From NCBI GenBank assembly GCA_004154925.1, contig QJNS01000289.1, positions 28,928-92,927 on the forward strand: a stretch of DNA of 64,000 nucleotides, read 5' to 3'. Source of the DNA: Monosporascus cannonballus (Eukaryota; Ascomycota; Sordariomycetes; Xylariales). The notes below the pieces were generated by a model, which worked only from the letters and a program-made list of their open reading frames with translations, was not told where the DNA came from and did no database searches. Shown one piece after another: positions 48,085 to 57,028 of the stretch (its first letter is position 1; every line of letters begins with the position of its first letter). The position numbers were made by a program, and so were the translations under genes.

Positions 48085-49392
48085 TTTATTCAGGCCATAA
48101 ATTGCAAATATTAGCATATTTGAGCCGGAAATTTTTTATTCCGATAATAAATGTACTTTGTAAATAATAGTTAAATTATATCGTTATTCGAAAATAAAAT
48201 TTAATATAATAATTTGGAACTAATCGTTCGATATTTATTTAAGATCAAAAATAATATAGTTATATTGTTTGGTAGTTATATAGTTAAATATTTCTGGGTT
48301 AAGTTTTTTCGTATTCGCAAATATTAAAACAAAAACAAAATATAAAACTATTAATATAAAAATTCGTTATTTTTTTACTAGCTTAATTAATAATATAATT
48401 TAAATAATAACTAAGTTAATTATTTAATAAAAGCTTAAATAATTAAGAATTTCTCGAAACTTATTTTAATAACGAAAAAAAATTAAATTTTTCGAAAACT
48501 AAATTATGTACCGTATCGACTTATATTTTTCGTAAAATATGGCCCTGCTCGTTAAGTATAACGCTTAATATAAAGCGAATAAACTAACGACGTAAGGTTT
48601 TTATAAAGTTATTAACCGTATATATAACTTTAACATATAGATTAATTACGTTTGTATCGGCAAAAAACCGGTAAAAATATCAGATAAAAATAAACGTTTT
48701 GCTTTAAAAGATTAAATGTTCGAAAGTTTAAGGTATTTATTTTAAACCTTTAAATATATTACCTGTATTTAGCTAATTAGGAAAAGAATATGTTTTAAAG
48801 CTTGTTACGGGCGATCTTAAGCTCTATATATTATTATTTTAACTTATAAAGTTATGTTGTTATTGTACTAGCTTAAAGAGGATACGTAACTATAGTATAT
48901 AAAAAACGAAGTTTTTAGCTATTTATTTAAACTTATAATAATATTTTGGTTTTAATTAGGACCAAAATTATACGAAAAGATAAAGATTTTAATTTTGTAT
49001 TAACTTCTTATAGTTACAAAAAAAATAACGCTAATTTGAAATTATATTTAAAAAATTCGTTTTAATAATTTTTGAAAATTTATATAAAAGTGCGAAAATC
49101 GGAACGAAGAATTTATAATTTGCTATCAAGCTTTATTTTGGAGGTTTTGTTGTTTTTATAAAGATAATTCTTAAAGTGGTTTAATTAATATATTAAACCC
49201 CTAATAAATACTTTTTAATTAAAAGTTATAGCTGTAACTACGGCTGTTGCGCTACAAGCGCAGTTATAATCTCCAAAATAGGGTCCTAATTACGATAAGG
49301 TAAAAGTTTTGCTAAAAGAAATTTCGATAATAATAATTTTTATCGAAAAAATCCTTTAACTATTAAAAAAGTTCGCTAACGTAATTTACAAA

Positions 49393-49421
49393 CGAAGCGC
49401 CCACACAAGCGAAGCGCCCAC
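49393..49421. repeat. Unmutated GC-rich direct repeat inside the RIP block
   Basis: CGAAGCGCCCAC occurs twice (49393-49404 and 49410-49421), period 17, followed by TTTAACCACTTT. It stands out from the AT-rich surroundings and keeps CpA. It may be the end of a pogo-type inverted-repeat transposon, but I find no inverted partner in the window. Confidence 0.55.
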
Positions 49422-50049
49422 TTTAACCACTTTATTGCACATATTTAGTTTCTTAATAGCTATATCATACTTAAATTAATTAAAATTATTCGGAATAATC
49501 TTTATTAAACGTATTTATTATTTTCTAACAAGTACGCGCATTATGTCCGGGTTTACCACAAATGCTCTAGTATCGTTCCTTTTTTACAACTCTTTTACGA
49601 CGATTACTTTCCGCCATTATTTTCTATATTGGTTCGCTATCACCCTTTTTTTCGGTTCGGAAAGCCTCTTCTTCCTAAAAAGTAAATAATCCTTTTTTTA
49701 AAAAGCGTTTGTTAAAAATATAATTAGTTTTGCAAAGGTAGCCAACCTTATTATTAAAAAAAAAACAACCTTATATAGTAAATAATTTGTACTTTTAGCC
49801 AAATAATTTACCGTTTTAATTATAATTATTGGCGAATTACTTTAATAATTTATAATTTTATTTTTTAAATAATTAAATTGCAAAGTTATTTTTTCCAAAA
49901 TTTTAAGTATTTTGCGTTCGAAATAAAAAGGTGAAAATAAGAGAGAAATAGTCGGTATTTAAAAAAGTTATCGAATATTTAATTGCAAAATAACATATTC
50001 GGGGTTTAATAAAATAAGGTTAATACCGCAAAAACCGGCCTTAATATTT

Positions 50050-51080
50050 TCGGAAGTTATAAACGTTTTAAACGTTTCGTAAAAGTCAATAAAAAAAATC
50101 TTTCTTAACGACGTACGTATTATAACGTCTTATAAAGTTTTTAATATAACAACCGTAAACTCGTTTTAACAAAGAAAAATATATTATATTAAAAGGCTAA
50201 AGCTTATAAAAAATAAAAAGTCATACAAAACGTAATAATATCGTATTTCTTGTAATATTTTTTAAATTTTATCAAATAATAATTTTCGTAGCTGTTAAAA
50301 ATAAGAAAATATTTGGTACTTTTTATACGCGTTTTAATATATTCGTTAAAGTATTTAACTTAATTTAAACCTAAAACGTTCGTTGTCCAACCGTTATTAC
50401 TTACGGTAATCTTTTAATTACGTAATATGGAACTATTACGATACTAGAAAATAAAATAGTTTTTACCCGCTACGATAATATACGGAAAAAGGGCCCAGCT
50501 TTAAGAACCGATAGCTTAAATAACCGTAACCCATTTTTTACTGCCTTACTGGGCCTACCTAGACCTTTTACGACTTTCGGCGTTTGTAATTATTATGCCT
50601 AACGCCGTTATTAGCTCTATCAAAAAGCTAGTTTCGTCGAAATTATATATATCCTTTTCCGAGATATCGTATTTCGCAATTATATTACGTACAAACTTAA
50701 ACTATTTGTAAAATATTTTTAAATTCTTATACATAAATTTTTTGTAATCGATTTTTCGATTTAAACGCGTTTTTAGCTTATTTTGCCGTTTAATAAAATT
50801 CGACGTCCAGTTGACGCCGACGCGTCCCGTATCGCGTTTACGTAAAAATATATTAATTATATTTTTAATATTTTTAAATTAAAAAGAAAACGTTCGCAAA
50901 TTAAGATTAAGGATATATTCGATAATGATTTGCTTTTCGGAATCGGTTAGTTTTCGCGAATTAGGCGGTATATCGCGTCGTACAAATTTACTTTAAATTC
51001 GTTCGCAAACAGTTATTTTCGAAATAATATATATAGTTGCAAGCTTTTGATAACTAATATAAAGGTCGCGTTTTTTCGAT
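50050..51080 (-). pseudogene. Fot1/pogo-family DDE transposase, RIP-inactivated
   Basis: Tc1/mariner-superfamily transposase read on the minus strand. The DNA-binding half includes KLTDSEKQIIIEYIL, then VNWTSNFIKRQNKLKTRLNR and KIDYKKF, matching the CENP-B type helix-turn-helix of Fot1/pogo proteins. The catalytic half has EKDIYNFDET (first Asp), KKWVTVI, VSNNGWTTNVLGLN and LIFNSYEN, where family members have a LDGHESH-like box. There the second catalytic Asp is now Asn and the His are Tyr or lost. Multiple stops interrupt it. All changes fit G:C to A:T mutation. The terminal repeats of the element were not identified. Confidence 0.88.
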
Positions 51081-51690
51081 TAAATAACAAGGTTTAATCG
51101 TGTTTTTTTTGAAAACCTAAATATATTATTATGTTAAAAATATACAAGTAAAATAAAGTAATTAAAAACTTAAATCTAAGTAAACGCTTTGCTTATATAG
51201 ACAATTTGCTTATAAATTACGTTATAAATAAAAATAAAATATTTTTTATATAACTGTAATATAAAGAGACCAATTATCGTAAGCTCGATTTGACGTTATA
51301 AATAACTCGTTTACTTCGCGATTTTTTCGTAAATTTATTTAACTATAATATAAAACGTACGGATTATAATCTTTTAATTACGAATAAGGCGTAAATAATA
51401 ACTTTTACATTTCTCGATGGTTTTTCGCGCGAATATTCGCTGTATTTCTTTAATAATAGATTATTACGCCGCGAATTACATACGTTTAACGCGGATAATA
51501 ATAAGATTCGTAAGCTTAAAGCGTGAAAAAGAATAAAGAACGAAAGCGTTATAGATAATATTTCGTTATAGCTTACGATAGTTATAGTAATAGAGGTTAA
51601 AGCTTTAATTCTATATCGGCCCTTATCAAGATATATTAGATATATTTCCTATATAAATTTATATAAATGATATATTAAAGTCACCTGGTC

Positions 51691-52051
51691 AATGGGCAAG
51701 GAAAGATCTAGAAATCGTGGGGCATGTATGCCGCTAACTGCAATAATCCCTGAATATGTAGTAGCTCTACGTAGTAATAAGTAAGTAGGTACCTTTGGCC
51801 TTAGGGGTCCCAAGTGGTGAAAGCCCCCACCACTAGCCGCCCTATTTTGGGCTAGTGCGGGGCAGTCACCGTCCTCCGCTCCCTGCAGGGCCGGTGGGGT
51901 CGATAGGCAGTGGGTTCGAACTTACAGCTACTGTACTGGAGCAACTGCAAGCTTAACCTGATCATTTGTCAGCCTCCTTCACAGTTCTGTCCAACTACCT
52001 ACTTATTTCAGCTTGAACCATCACTAGAACTCCGCAAGGATTCACCTAAAG
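51691..52051. promoter_or_regulatory. Junction of RIP block and PTPA promoter
   Basis: Normal-composition DNA between the RIP block and the PTPA start codon. It contains a CACC/GGTGG-rich inverted stretch near 51812-51900 (GTGGTGAAAGCCCCCACCAC) that could form a hairpin. No coding sequence is seen. Confidence 0.45.
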
Positions 52052-53335
52052 ATGACCACACAGCAGCAGTCTACCGCACAGCAATCTACCACTATCCCGA
52101 ACTTGAAGGATAGGATACCTAAACTGGAACCGAGGCGCAAGAGACTTCCTCCTTCGAACCCCGCCCCGGTTCCTGAGACTCCGGCCCTTCCGTCACCACC
52201 AGATCCTTCAACCCTCCGTTTCCGGAAACCTAGTCGATGTATCTTATCAAAGAAGGACCATGAGCTATTTCTAACATCTCCTACCTATGATCTCATCCTT
52301 GCCTTCATATTTGGTCTCTCGGATTCCGTCGTAGATACCCCTATCTCGGCAGCCAAGGACGATGACTGCAGCCCTGCTACCAAAACCATCTTAAGCATCC
52401 TGGATGAGGCGGAAGCCATAGTGAAGGATACGCCGCCGGACGACTCGGAAGGATCGCGGTTTGGTAACAAGACTTTCCGCACCTTTCTTGACAAGGTCGA
52501 AGCCGAGATTTGGTCATGGCATACTAAACTGGGCTTGTCCTCTCAGGATGCAATTTCAGAGGTGGAAACCTATCTCCTGCAGTCCTTCGGCAACAGAACC
52601 AGAATCGACTACGGTTCGGGTCACGAGCTCAACTTCATGATATGGCTTCTATGTCTATACCAGCTGAGGGTACTTCAGAAGTCAGATTTCAAGGTCTTGG
52701 TGCTGATGGTCTTTGTTCGCTACCTGGCTCTGATGCGTACAATCCAATTAGCATACTACCTCGAGCCGGCGGGGTCACACGGCGTCTGGGGCCTAGATGA
52801 CTATCAGTTCCTGCCGTTCCTGTTCGGCGCCAGCCAGCTTCTCCATCACCCGTTCGTAACGCCCTTGGCAATCCACCAGCAGCTTACGCTCGAGGAATTC
52901 GGCGGCGACTACATGTACCTGGGCCAGGTGAGCTTCGTCAATAGCACGAAGACGGTGCAAGGTCTGCGGTGGCATAGTCCCATGCTGGACGATATCTCTT
53001 CGGCGAAAAGCTGGAGTAAGATCGAAGGCGGAATGCGGAAAATGTTCATTGCTGAGGTCTTGAAGAAGTTACCAGTCATGCAACACTTCCTCTTCGGCTC
53101 ACTAGTTCCCGCCGTTGAAGGCATGAGCACCGAGGCCGAGGCCGGCGTGGCAGGTGAAGGCGACGAGGGTGAAGGTGGGGCGGTGGTTGTTGAACATGAC
53201 GGTGTCAGGCATGTGCATCAGGCCAACAGCTGGGGTGATTGCTGCGGTATCAAGGTGCCTAGTGCTATTGCAGCTTCGCAGGCTATGAAGAAGAACAGCG
53301 CGGGACAATCGCTACGTAGGATACCATTTGACTAG
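52052..53335 (+). CDS. Serine/threonine phosphatase 2A activator (PTPA/Rrd family)
   Basis: Peptidyl-prolyl isomerase-like activator of the PP2A catalytic subunit, acting in cytosol and nucleus. Single exon, 427 residues. After a Pro/Gln-rich N-terminus the domain starts near residue 60 (SRCILSKKDHELFLTSPTYD). It contains KVEAEIWSWHTK, the active-site block YGSGHELNFMIWLLCLYQL, the WGLDDYQFLPFLFGASQLLHH signature, MYLGQVSFVNSTK and KMFIAEVLKKLPVMQHFLFG. The C-terminal extension is acidic and ends with WGDCCGIKVPSAIAASQAMK. Fungi have two paralogues (Rrd1 and Rrd2). The long C-terminal tail leads me to favour the Rrd1 type, but I cannot decide from this alone. It is the first gene right of the RIP block and converges with the mucin-like gene. 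Confidence 0.95.
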   Translation: MTTQQQSTAQQSTTIPNLKDRIPKLEPRRKRLPPSNPAPVPETPALPSPPDPSTLRFRKPSRCILSKKDHELFLTSPTYDLILAFIFGLSDSVVDTPISAAKDDDCSPATKTILSILDEAEAIVKDTPPDDSEGSRFGNKTFRTFLDKVEAEIWSWHTKLGLSSQDAISEVETYLLQSFGNRTRIDYGSGHELNFMIWLLCLYQLRVLQKSDFKVLVLMVFVRYLALMRTIQLAYYLEPAGSHGVWGLDDYQFLPFLFGASQLLHHPFVTPLAIHQQLTLEEFGGDYMYLGQVSFVNSTKTVQGLRWHSPMLDDISSAKSWSKIEGGMRKMFIAEVLKKLPVMQHFLFGSLVPAVEGMSTEAEAGVAGEGDEGEGGAVVVEHDGVRHVHQANSWGDCCGIKVPSAIAASQAMKKNSAGQSLRRIPFD

Positions 53336-53817
53336 AGAGCTACGTCAAGGTTCACCGGTCGATTCACCTCATCTGGGATGACTCTAATCAGGATAATCCC
53401 GATCAGTTTAAGCCGGTAGTTTATGACTGTTTCCCTACCTGTTGTGGGATATTGTGCATTATCGAGCGAGACACAGCCTGATAGGACAGCAGGAACTGCA
53501 AGCAATAAACGTGTCATTTTGACTAACCTCCAGAAGTCCCAGCCAGTATTGTAATTCCTTACACGGATGCCGTGATATGTCGCACGATCAATTGCGTAAC
53601 CGGCGATGATGCGGGCTAATAAAAGCCCCTATGACTTGTATGACCGACCCGTCCCTGTCACCTCTACTTCGTGGTGGTAAGGACTACATGGGCTGCCGGC
53701 TATACACCTCACGCCATACACCTTACACCCGGCTACACGAGATACCACATGACCATCCATAGACCACTAGTGACTCCAACCAAGCAAACCGCAACGCCGA
53801 AGCAGCCAAGGGCCGCC
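53336..53817. other. Intergenic between convergent genes
   Basis: 3' ends of PTPA and the mucin-like gene. Short frames only; nothing recognised. Confidence 0.5.
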
Positions 53818-55399
53818 CTAGGAAGCAGCGCCTCGGTCCCCATGTCTTTCCGGCGTTCCAGGGCTAAGGCCCGCGTGTGTCGTGCTCTCCGGGGGCCGCA
53901 GTAGGTAAGGAGCGGACGCAGCTGTCGAACGCGTCACAGTAGTCGGCGTCCCCGCGCCGACCGGCCGCAGATTCGGGCGGACGACGCGCGTCGATAGCGT
54001 GGTGACCGTCACGGCGTCGGTGGTAGTTGTGCCGGTGGTAGTCGCGGCGGCGGAAATATCCGGCGGCGCGAGTTCTACCGCGGCAGAGACCGACGCTGAT
54101 GATGCGCGGGCGGGGGTGGACGTCGCCGAGACCGGAAGGGGGCTGCTGGTAACCGGCAGCGGCGGCGGTGGGGCGGCGGACGGCTGCGTCGCCGTGGTGG
54201 GAGCGGATGGGGAGGGCGTAGAGACCACCGCCGTCAGAGATGATGAAAGGGGTGGCGACAGTGACAGGGACGGGGACAACGAAGTCCCGGAAGGGTCCGT
54301 ACTACACGTGCTAGTGACCGCGGCGGCAGCAGTAGCAGCGCTCTCGCTGGGCGAGGCAGACACCGTCACCGCCGGGTCGACGAGAAGACGCACAATAGAC
54401 GGAGCCGAGGCCGAGCCCGTTGCCGCGGCGGCCCCAGAGCTCCGCGAAGCGTACCTCGTGACGGTCCTCGTCCTAGTCCCGGTCCTGGTCCTCGTGGTCG
54501 TAGTCATGGCCTCATTGTGCCAGCCCGTCCCGGTAGACGAAAAGGTAGGGAGCCCCACAGACGCTGCGGAAGCGCCCGCCATGCCGGCTGCCGTGGGGCT
54601 CGGATACCTCGGTGATAGTGACAGTGAGCCCGGGGCCGCTGGCGCTCGGCTCGCGTTCTGGCGGGCTGCCTCCCGGGGCCGCGCCGAGGCCGTAGTCGTA
54701 CGCGCCGCCCCCGCCATCGTCGGGCACCCAGGGGAGCGGCGGCGCTGACGACAGGGCCGCCGTCACGGTCTCCGTCCGGGTGACGTAGACGGTGCGGACG
54801 GCCGTCGTCGCGGTTGTGGTGGTGACGATGGAAGTGATAGTGGCGAGCACGCACGCCTCCTCCTCAACCACCGGGAACGTGGTATTTGGCGGCGGCAACC
54901 TCAACCCCGACTTCGAACCGAAGTTCGGACTCGGTCCCGGGCTCGTGCTTGCGCTCGTGTTCGTGCCCGCGCTCGTTGAGCTCGAGCTAGATCCGAGACC
55001 GTATACGGCGGTGCCGCCGCCGCTGCCGTTACCGTGAAAGAAGGGCGAGGCGGCAGCAGTAGTAGAAAAAGTAGTGGTAGTAGCACTTCCAGTGGGCCAA
55101 ATCATCGTCAGCTCGCCACGGCCCTCGGGGCGCGGACCGTCGTGGGCTTCCGTCCCGACCACCGGCGACGACAGCCACGGGTGGACAGGCGGGCCCGGCG
55201 GCTGGTTTGCATCACCGCGGCCGCCGCCTCTCCTCTGCAGACCGGCTTGCGGTTCCTCGCGGAAGACCCCGAATCTCCCCTGCACTGCTGCTGTCCCTCG
55301 GCTACCACGGGGGGAGCCGTGCGGAGCCGCGTGGGCCTGCAGCGTGAGCAGAGCGCATAGGGCGCTGAGATGCGTGATAGAGGAGGGCGTCATGACCAT
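53818..55399 (-). CDS. Mucin-like secreted protein, Thr/Ser/Ala-rich, with apparent frameshift(s)
   Basis: Unknown function; probably a heavily O-glycosylated wall or secreted protein. The ATG at 55399 (or 55393) starts a signal peptide (SITHLSALCALLTLQAHA/APHG). The mature part has Gly/Arg-rich, Ser-rich and Thr-rich stretches, with TVYVTRTETVTAAL and LTVTITE motifs common in fungal cell-wall proteins. The first frame stops at 54512. The protein-like sequence continues one base out of frame, from about 54606 (YPSPTAAGMAGASAAS, then TTTTRTRTGTRTRTVTR) to 53818. Skipping one base of the GG at 54607-54608 joins them; no intron of suitable length is visible. Near the end a return to the first frame (from about 53965) would give GDADYCDAFDSCVRS and a stop at 53864, which looks more natural than the 53818 end. 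The gene is GC-rich and open in several frames, so its model is uncertain. Confidence 0.6.
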
Positions 55400-56047
55400 A
55401 GGGGAGGTTGTCCTTGGATCCTTTTTAGATACCGAAGTTACTTGGGAAGAGGACGTGGCGGGAGACGAGGACAAAAGACTGGCCAGCGGCATGCATAGCT
55501 GAGGTAGGGGATATGTGAATCTGAAGAGGGCCGACCTTACATTTTATCTCGTCCTGGACACGATCAACGGGGAATATTTGTGCGCGCAGCTGAAATGAAA
55601 AGGGGGGAGGGGGGGGGATTCTAGGCATGTGGTCTTGAACTGGTGGTGACGGGTCTAGGGCGGAAGGGATGGAATATTGCTTCTTCCCTCGAGCCCAGCC
55701 TCCCCTGGGATCGCATTCACAGATTAAAACTGAGACACCTGAAACACTTCGGAATACCCTCTGACTGTTTGTATTCAACGTTACAGAGCGTCCATATGCG
55801 CAAGTTCGTCCCTAAAAGTATTGAGTGTTTGCGCTATACCAAATGCTTGCCAATGAATATGATGCCTCGCCTGGTGACAAATGCAAATGCTATAGGGTAT
55901 CAAAGCAACCTAGGTAGAACGCCCCAACCCCACTGAGCGAAATCAAAAATGCTAATCGTAACCGATTCCAGTCGAGTCTTCCGCCTCGTGTACCGCTGCT
56001 GTCCGTAATTCTAAATATGCTTCCCGGCAGTTTCATGAGGAGTTGCA
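55400..56047. other. Intergenic, no gene recognised
   Basis: Between the 5' end of the mucin-like gene and the 3' end of the basic proline-rich gene. Contains a G-rich run (GGGGGGAGGGGGGGGG) near 55602-55617. Confidence 0.5.
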
Positions 56048-57028
56048 TCAATCCTCCCAAATCGTCTCCAGGTCAAGATCACCACGTCTTTCTGCACCGC
56101 ACACGCTCCACCTTTTGCGCTTGTCTCTCGAGCTAATGCCTACAACTCTGCCACGCAAAGGCACATCCAAACTGCTACGCCCTTTGGACTCGCCCGAGTC
56201 ACCTCCGTCAGTAGCGTCTGCGGCTGCTTTCAATTGGGCGATCCTCTCAGCCTCCAGGGCTGCTTCCTCGGCGTCTGGCGAGTCAGGTATCGTCTCAAGA
56301 CTCGAGATACTCGGACTGCGTGACCTCATGGAGCTCGGTGTCGATGGTACGGACGACGGCGGGTGGTAACTGGAGGGGAAACTGTAACTGCTGGAAGCCC
56401 CTTCGTATTTGGATAGTGGCGAACTCGCTAGGCTAGACGGAGTGGCGGGGAGTGACGATCCCGAGCCGGTTATCGGGTAGTTCGGATATCGCAGAGGAGA
56501 AGACGTACGTTGGGGAGGTGCGGCGGTCGAATAAGCGAGGCTAGAAGTTGGCGAATTACTTCGCTCAGGGTGTCTCCTCTCTGCGTCTAACACCGAGGTA
56601 CGCACAGGAGAATCAGGAGGGAAAATCTCATCAGCCGGTTTTCGTGGCGTCCGGTTCCTGTTGGGCGATCCCGCTGGGCTGGAAGGGCGGAACGCCGGAG
56701 GATATAGTAGGCGACCAGTACCATCGACACCCGGCATAGACCGAGTGCGTCCCATATTAGGCACCATTAAACTAGCAGCGGACTTGGATCGAACATGTGT
56801 GCCAGACAAAGGTGACGTGGTTCGAGGTCGGTATGGGAGAGACGTTGTAGTGTTGATCCATGAAGGAGAAATTGGCGACGGAGGCTCCGTGGACCGACGC
56901 AGGTTTAGGGGCTTCCGAGCCGGGTTTGAGTCTTGAATGACTAGAGGTGCAGGTTGCGGAGGACCTTGTGTAGGTAATGGAGAGGAGCGGAACTCTTCCA
57001 TTCTCTCAGTCTCGGGAACAGGCTCCAT
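56048..57028 (-). CDS. Basic proline-rich protein, conserved ascomycete family of unknown role
   Basis: Single exon, 326 residues, from the ATG at 57028 (MEPVPETERMEEFRSSPLPT). No enzymatic domain. The sequence is rich in Pro, Ser and Arg, largely disordered, with many SP/TP sites (possible proline-directed kinase targets) such as RTTSPLSG, RTRSMPG and SSPLRYPNY. Near the C-terminus are SPSISSLETIPDSPDAEEAA, a short acidic helix (LEAERIAQLKAAADA) and a final block RKRWSVCGAERRGDLDLETI. I believe such a C-terminal block is conserved among filamentous ascomycete proteins annotated as basic proline-rich proteins, but that is from memory. The upstream region is pyrimidine-rich on the coding strand, as in many fungal promoters. 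Confidence 0.82.
   Translation of the reverse strand: MEPVPETERMEEFRSSPLPTQGPPQPAPLVIQDSNPARKPLNLRRSTEPPSPISPSWINTTTSLPYRPRTTSPLSGTHVRSKSAASLMVPNMGRTRSMPGVDGTGRLLYPPAFRPSSPAGSPNRNRTPRKPADEIFPPDSPVRTSVLDAERRHPERSNSPTSSLAYSTAAPPQRTSSPLRYPNYPITGSGSSLPATPSSLASSPLSKYEGASSSYSFPSSYHPPSSVPSTPSSMRSRSPSISSLETIPDSPDAEEAALEAERIAQLKAAADATDGGDSGESKGRSSLDVPLRGRVVGISSRDKRKRWSVCGAERRGDLDLETIWED

Larger units (their letters stand above)
38575..51690. repeat. AT-rich RIP-mutated block (dead transposons)
   Basis: About 13.1 kb of very AT-rich DNA with sharp edges on both sides. Remaining cytosines are largely in CpG; CpA is scarce and TpA abundant, as expected where RIP converts CpA to TpA on both strands of repeats. 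Identifiable content is a Ty3/gypsy element (40860-48084), a Fot1/pogo transposase (about 50050-51080), and a less mutated island at about 39360-39560. In 38575-39360, 39560-40859, 48085-49390 and 51080-51690 I can see only AT-rich sequence with many stops in all frames and no assignable protein. Confidence 0.92.

Noticed and set aside
40855..48089. CATAT/TTTAT as target-site duplication of the gypsy element
   Set aside because: Only three of five bases match, and RIP would have to explain the rest; not strong enough to claim.
38575..51690. Mitochondrial or centromeric DNA as explanation of the AT-rich block
   Set aside because: Recognisable nuclear transposon proteins with CpA-type mutation and the retained CpG bias explain it better; no mitochondrial genes are seen.
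51673..51691. AGTCACCTGGTCAATGGGC as a pogo-type terminal repeat
   Set aside because: It points away from the transposase and has no inverted partner; the likeness to the 49.4-kb repeat is too weak.
53999..54748. 249-codon frame on the plus strand
   Set aside because: Antisense shadow of the GC-rich mucin-like gene; Val/Ala/Gly-rich because it mirrors Thr/Ser/Ala codons.
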